A stretch of 9,537 nt of DNA from Sphingobacterium sp. UBA6711 (GTDB lineage: Bacteria > Bacteroidota > Bacteroidia > Sphingobacteriales > Sphingobacteriaceae): the NCBI GenBank assembly GCA_002454415.1, contig DKIT01000112.1:79945-89481 (forward strand). Reading direction: 5' to 3'. Below, one piece after another: positions 6,209 through 9,537 of this stretch. The notes below the pieces were generated by a model that worked only from the letters and a program-made list of their open reading frames with translations, was not told where the DNA came from and made no database searches. The stretch's first letter is position 1. Each line of letters begins with the position of its first letter. A program made the position numbers and the translations under genes.

Positions 6209-7456
6209 ATGAGACCCTATATTTTAATGCCAATAATTTGGTTTTTGCTGTCCTTATCGATGACGACTGCCATGGGACAGGGCATTCCGCCTACCCAGAA
6301 GAAACTTCGAATAGACCCACAGTCTGCGATGGGTGGACAGGCTTCAAATTACCTGAGCGATGTCAATTTTATTCTCTTTGACGAGGACCCTAAAGCTATA
6401 TTCGGTAAAATAGATCAACTGGAGATTACGCAGGAATATTATATCATCTTAGATAGAGACACACAATCTATCCTTATCTTCAATAAAAAGGGAAAATTCC
6501 ATGCCAGGATAGAGGGAACAAAGATCAATCCACAGCATCCAAATTTTTATTGTTTCTGTTATGATCGGGATACGAAGACTATTCGATTCAGTATTAGAGA
6601 CGAAGTTTGTGAATTTGATTTAGCTGGGAAATTGCTGAAACGTAAAAAAATAATTATTTCGGAATACAAAGGGGTAGAACTTTATCTGGGGGATGGTTAT
6701 TTTGGAAGTTATATGTACAGTCCGATGTATCCCTATTTCAAGCGGGACAGTATGGCTTATCAATTAATGGTTTTTAATCGGAACAATAGGGTTACATCCA
6801 GTTATCTGCCCTATGCGACGGGAATTCCCTATAACGATTCTCAGGCTAGCCAGCCCGTCATTGACATGACTCGGGATGCCGGGGATAAGGATACCTTACA
6901 TTTTGCCCGGGATTATGATTATCGGATCTATAGGCTGACCCGCGATAAGCTCACGGTACCCTACGAGTTTATTTTTCCGGCCAATAGCAGTCTGCCGGAT
7001 AACTTTAGGACCGATAGCCTGTTCAATGGCAAGCGGCAGCAATTCTTTTCGACCAACAAATCGCTTATATTTAAGCTGGGTAGTTTTTACACTGATAAGG
7101 AACGAATATTATTCAGAACGCTAACCCATTCGTTTAATAATCCAACATATATCTATGACTTGAATTCCGGTAAGTTAATAGGATTCGATAATATTGTTTC
7201 TGACGAATCCACCTATTTTCTTCCTATCACCGATCGGGAAGTGGGCGGGGCGGATTTTCTAAACCATGGCATTATCGCCTCTGATGGTGAATCGTTTTAC
7301 ACCAGTTATTCCTCGGGGGTTCTTTTCTACCAGTTCGATGCTACCAAGGCAAAGCATCCTCAATATCCGGAATACCTCAAGTCATATTTCGCAAAGAAGG
7401 CGAATAAGAAAGGAAATCCAGTTTTGGTACAGTTCAAGCTTAAAGACCGCATTTAA
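6209..7456 (+). CDS. Exported 6-bladed beta-propeller protein
   Basis: A 415-residue protein beginning with a signal peptide (MRPYILMPIIWFLLSLSMTTA, cleavage probably near MGQ). No cysteine follows the hydrophobic core, so it is not a lipoprotein and should be periplasmic or secreted. The body has the repeated pattern of the Bacteroidota 6-bladed propeller family (DUF5128-like): an ILFDEDPKAIFGKIDQLEI opening, then YYIILDRDTQSILIFNKKGKF as the first blade, and later YIYDLNSGKLIG and NPVLVQFKLKD at the end. Family members bind ligands or partners at the cell envelope, but their role is mostly unknown. A TTG at 6110 opens the frame 33 codons earlier, but the ATG at 6209 directly precedes the signal peptide and clears the preceding fragment, so it was chosen. 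The gene is directly followed by the receptor gene, whose TTG start touches this stop codon. The pair is probably translated together and works together. A truncated paralogue lies 7 bp upstream. Confidence 0.85.
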   Translation: MRPYILMPIIWFLLSLSMTTAMGQGIPPTQKKLRIDPQSAMGGQASNYLSDVNFILFDEDPKAIFGKIDQLEITQEYYIILDRDTQSILIFNKKGKFHARIEGTKINPQHPNFYCFCYDRDTKTIRFSIRDEVCEFDLAGKLLKRKKIIISEYKGVELYLGDGYFGSYMYSPMYPYFKRDSMAYQLMVFNRNNRVTSSYLPYATGIPYNDSQASQPVIDMTRDAGDKDTLHFARDYDYRIYRLTRDKLTVPYEFIFPANSSLPDNFRTDSLFNGKRQQFFSTNKSLIFKLGSFYTDKERILFRTLTHSFNNPTYIYDLNSGKLIGFDNIVSDESTYFLPITDREVGGADFLNHGIIASDGESFYTSYSSGVLFYQFDATKAKHPQYPEYLKSYFAKKANKKGNPVLVQFKLKDRI

Positions 7457-9537
7457 TTGACAAAGCATCTCTTAGTCACCCTGTTGACGGTGATTTTATC
7501 GGTTACGTTTACTTACGCGCAAAAGGTAGACCCTTCCTGGAAGGGAACGGTTTCAGGTACAGTTTGGGATCTCGAACATTCAACCATGTTAAGGTCCTCC
7601 ACGGTTGCTATATATTTTTCGGAGAATAATGAACTTATTGGCTATCGACTTACCAATCAATATGGAGAATTCTCCTATACGGGGTTGCCTCTTGATGTGA
7701 AGCTTAAACTGGTCGCCAGTTTTATCGGTCATGTGTCTGCGGAAAAATCATTCCTCGTTAAATCATCTGAAAAGCCCTTGGAGCTTGGTAAATTAGATCT
7801 GCCTTTGCTCCCTGTAAATCTTGCGGAAGTTCAGGTCAATGCAACACCCCCGCCAATGCGGATGAAAGGGGATACACTTGAATTTTATGCGGATGCATTT
7901 AAGCTTGATCCCAATGCACAGACGGAAGATCTACTCCGGGCACTTCCCGGAGTGACTGTATGGTCCGACGGCGAAATAACCGTGAATGGAAGATCCGTAA
8001 AGGGGGTTGTTGTTAATGGCAAGCCTTTTTTTGGAAATGAGGCAAAAATAGCGACCCAAAATATACCAAAGGATGCCGTGGAGAAAATTCAGGTTTATAA
8101 GAAAGACAAAGATCATCAACGGTTAACCGATTCGACAACAGAAATGAACATTCAATTAAAGAAAAATAAAAGTTTCGGTTATTTTGGAAAGGTTGGCGCT
8201 GGTCTTGGCAGCTCGGGCAGATATGATGGTGACGCTACTATTAATTTCTTTAATAGGCGTTCCCAAGTAGGTGGGGCCATAGCTCGTAACAATGTGAACA
8301 AAGTCGCGGGTAGTCTGGATTTTATTTTACGCAACAGCACATACAAGGGCCCGGGGGCGAACGTAGAATACCAATCTGATTTTACAAAGGAGGGGGCTCA
8401 TATCAATACAGCCGGAGGTTTACAATTTCAGCACGATTTTATTGATAAACCTGATTACGATAATAATAATAGGCTTAGCGGCTATTATTTTCTTTCTCAG
8501 GACCGGGCCACAATAGACCGGTCGACGCTGTCACTGTTGTCGTTGGGTGATGGTAGTATATTTAAACAGAGTGATGTACAAGCCAATACATCATCTGTAA
8601 GAAAATATGAAATCAGATCCGGATACGATCGAAAAAAAAATAACAAAATATTTAAAATAAATGCGTCTTTTTCGCGCAACGATGGAGATTATGTAAATCA
8701 AGCTACATCTGTTACCGCTTTACAAGATACGATCCCTATTTCAAGCAATCAGCGCTATGATCAAGGAAGCACGCACGATAGATTTTTTGAGCTGGCGATA
8801 TCTTATCGGGGCGACAATAAAAGCAATAGACAGGACTGGTATTCAGGGTATTCTCTGGATAATACCACCCAACAGGTAAATAGATCCTATCAACAACAGC
8901 TAATAACAAAATATCAGGCATTTTTACAATCGGATAAGGATATTTCTTTTGACAGGATCTACGACAATAATAATTCAGGTACGATAAACACGACAAAAAT
9001 ATTTTTACCAAATTTTGCTAAACTTTTTTTTGGCAATACGATTCCTTTTGGTATGAAAGCGGGTTTCGGTACGGCTGCCAAATTTTCAAACACCGATTTC
9101 CATACGATTGTCAAAGACTTGGACACATTGCGTGGATCATATGTCGTCTCTCCTTACCTCACGAATAACAGAAATGAAAAAGTAATGGAATTTAGCCCAT
9201 ACTTGACGTTCAGTAAAAATATTTATCGGATCCTTTCCAATCGTTATGAAAAAAACTTCTTGGCATCCTTTACCTCGGAACTGGAGATCAATAGCCTAAA
9301 AAGCAGTTCACAGTATGTATTTCAGCAGTTTGGAAAAAATTACATGAACTTCAATCCAAAAATCGATGTTTCATATTCGAATAAGTCCTTTGGCGAACAT
9401 ATCAGTACGTTTTCCGTTTCCGGTGCTTATACAAATAAATATCCGACGGTGCAGCAATTGGCACCATTGACGGATAGTATCAATGTAAATTTTATAGCCA
9501 CAGGTAATTTTTCTTTACGTCCACAACGAACTGCCGA
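7457..9537 (+). CDS. Outer-membrane receptor with carboxypeptidase-like N-domain (3' end outside window)
   Basis: The frame is open for 693 codons from a TTG at 7457 to the window end. The preceding in-frame codon is the TAA of the propeller gene (7454-7456), so translation cannot start earlier. Starting at this TTG gives a good signal peptide (MTKHLLVTLLTVILSVTFTYA, then QKVD); the first in-frame ATG lies after it. A carboxypeptidase-regulatory-like domain follows (about residues 28-115). Next comes a plug-like domain (about 135-220) with TEDLLRALPGVTVWSDGEIT, VVVNGKPFFGNEAKIAT and IPKDAVEKIQVYKKD, a signature of the Bacteroidota TonB-receptor-like barrels often found without SusD. From about 228 the aromatic/polar beta-strand pattern continues to the cut. 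The rest of the barrel is missing only because the window ends. The start touching the upstream stop implies translational coupling with the propeller protein. A homologous start with the same TAA-TTG junction survives in the relic at 5428-5433. Substrate unknown. Confidence 0.9.
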   Translation, partial: MTKHLLVTLLTVILSVTFTYAQKVDPSWKGTVSGTVWDLEHSTMLRSSTVAIYFSENNELIGYRLTNQYGEFSYTGLPLDVKLKLVASFIGHVSAEKSFLVKSSEKPLELGKLDLPLLPVNLAEVQVNATPPPMRMKGDTLEFYADAFKLDPNAQTEDLLRALPGVTVWSDGEITVNGRSVKGVVVNGKPFFGNEAKIATQNIPKDAVEKIQVYKKDKDHQRLTDSTTEMNIQLKKNKSFGYFGKVGAGLGSSGRYDGDATINFFNRRSQVGGAIARNNVNKVAGSLDFILRNSTYKGPGANVEYQSDFTKEGAHINTAGGLQFQHDFIDKPDYDNNNRLSGYYFLSQDRATIDRSTLSLLSLGDGSIFKQSDVQANTSSVRKYEIRSGYDRKKNNKIFKINASFSRNDGDYVNQATSVTALQDTIPISSNQRYDQGSTHDRFFELAISYRGDNKSNRQDWYSGYSLDNTTQQVNRSYQQQLITKYQAFLQSDKDISFDRIYDNNNSGTINTTKIFLPNFAKLFFGNTIPFGMKAGFGTAAKFSNTDFHTIVKDLDTLRGSYVVSPYLTNNRNEKVMEFSPYLTFSKNIYRILSNRYEKNFLASFTSELEINSLKSSSQYVFQQFGKNYMNFNPKIDVSYSNKSFGEHISTFSVSGAYTNKYPTVQQLAPLTDSINVNFIATGNFSLRPQRTA

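Noticed and set aside
8127..8136. Perfect palindrome CGGTTAACCG
   Set aside because: It lies within the coding sequence of the receptor plug/barrel boundary with no promoter nearby; a 10-bp palindrome is likely chance.
7931..9011. Minus-strand open frames at 7931-8119, 8497-8679 and 8736-9011
   Set aside because: All are antisense to the continuous receptor frame that runs from 7457 to the window end, and none has recognisable features.

Overview
The window looks like a chromosomal segment of a Bacteroidota bacterium, probably a Sphingobacterium- or Pedobacter-like member of the Sphingobacteriaceae. The evidence is two TonB-receptor-like outer-membrane barrels that begin with a carboxypeptidase-regulatory-like domain, a 6-bladed beta-propeller gene of the type common in this phylum, TAnnTTTG-type -7 promoter elements, no Shine-Dalgarno sequences, and moderately AT-rich DNA. 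The genus is an inference from gene content.

Left part (1-4697): the last 25 codons of an unidentified membrane protein run into a convergent two-component operon on the minus strand, with the histidine kinase (877-2211) first and the OmpR-type response regulator (85-768) second. Divergent from the kinase is a complete outer-membrane beta-barrel receptor (2325-4697). The 113-bp divergent spacer carries three TTAACC boxes exactly 11 bp apart, the spacing used by OmpR/PhoB-type regulators. The simplest reading is a self-contained sense-and-uptake module in which the regulator controls the receptor and perhaps its own operon.

Middle (4698-5400): a hairpin separates the receptor from a convergent OsmC-family gene (4851-5267, minus).

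Right part (5400-9537): a region of duplication and decay. A short fragment (5402-5525) is clearly homologous to the junction of the two intact genes further right, covering the end of the beta-propeller gene and the signal-peptide start of the receptor gene, but it is frameshifted and stopped. An AT-rich stretch with two related inverted repeats (TTGTTAA...TTAACAA) follows, then a C-terminal fragment of another beta-propeller paralogue (5770-6201). After it come the intact exported beta-propeller gene (6209-7456) and a large outer-membrane receptor gene (7457 to the window end). The receptor gene has no recorded stop, starts at a TTG codon touching the TAA of the propeller gene, and is cut off by the window edge. 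The intact pair probably forms a cell-envelope uptake or surface system, and the fragments show it was once present in more than one tandem copy.

No tRNA, rRNA, CRISPR array or transposase gene was seen.
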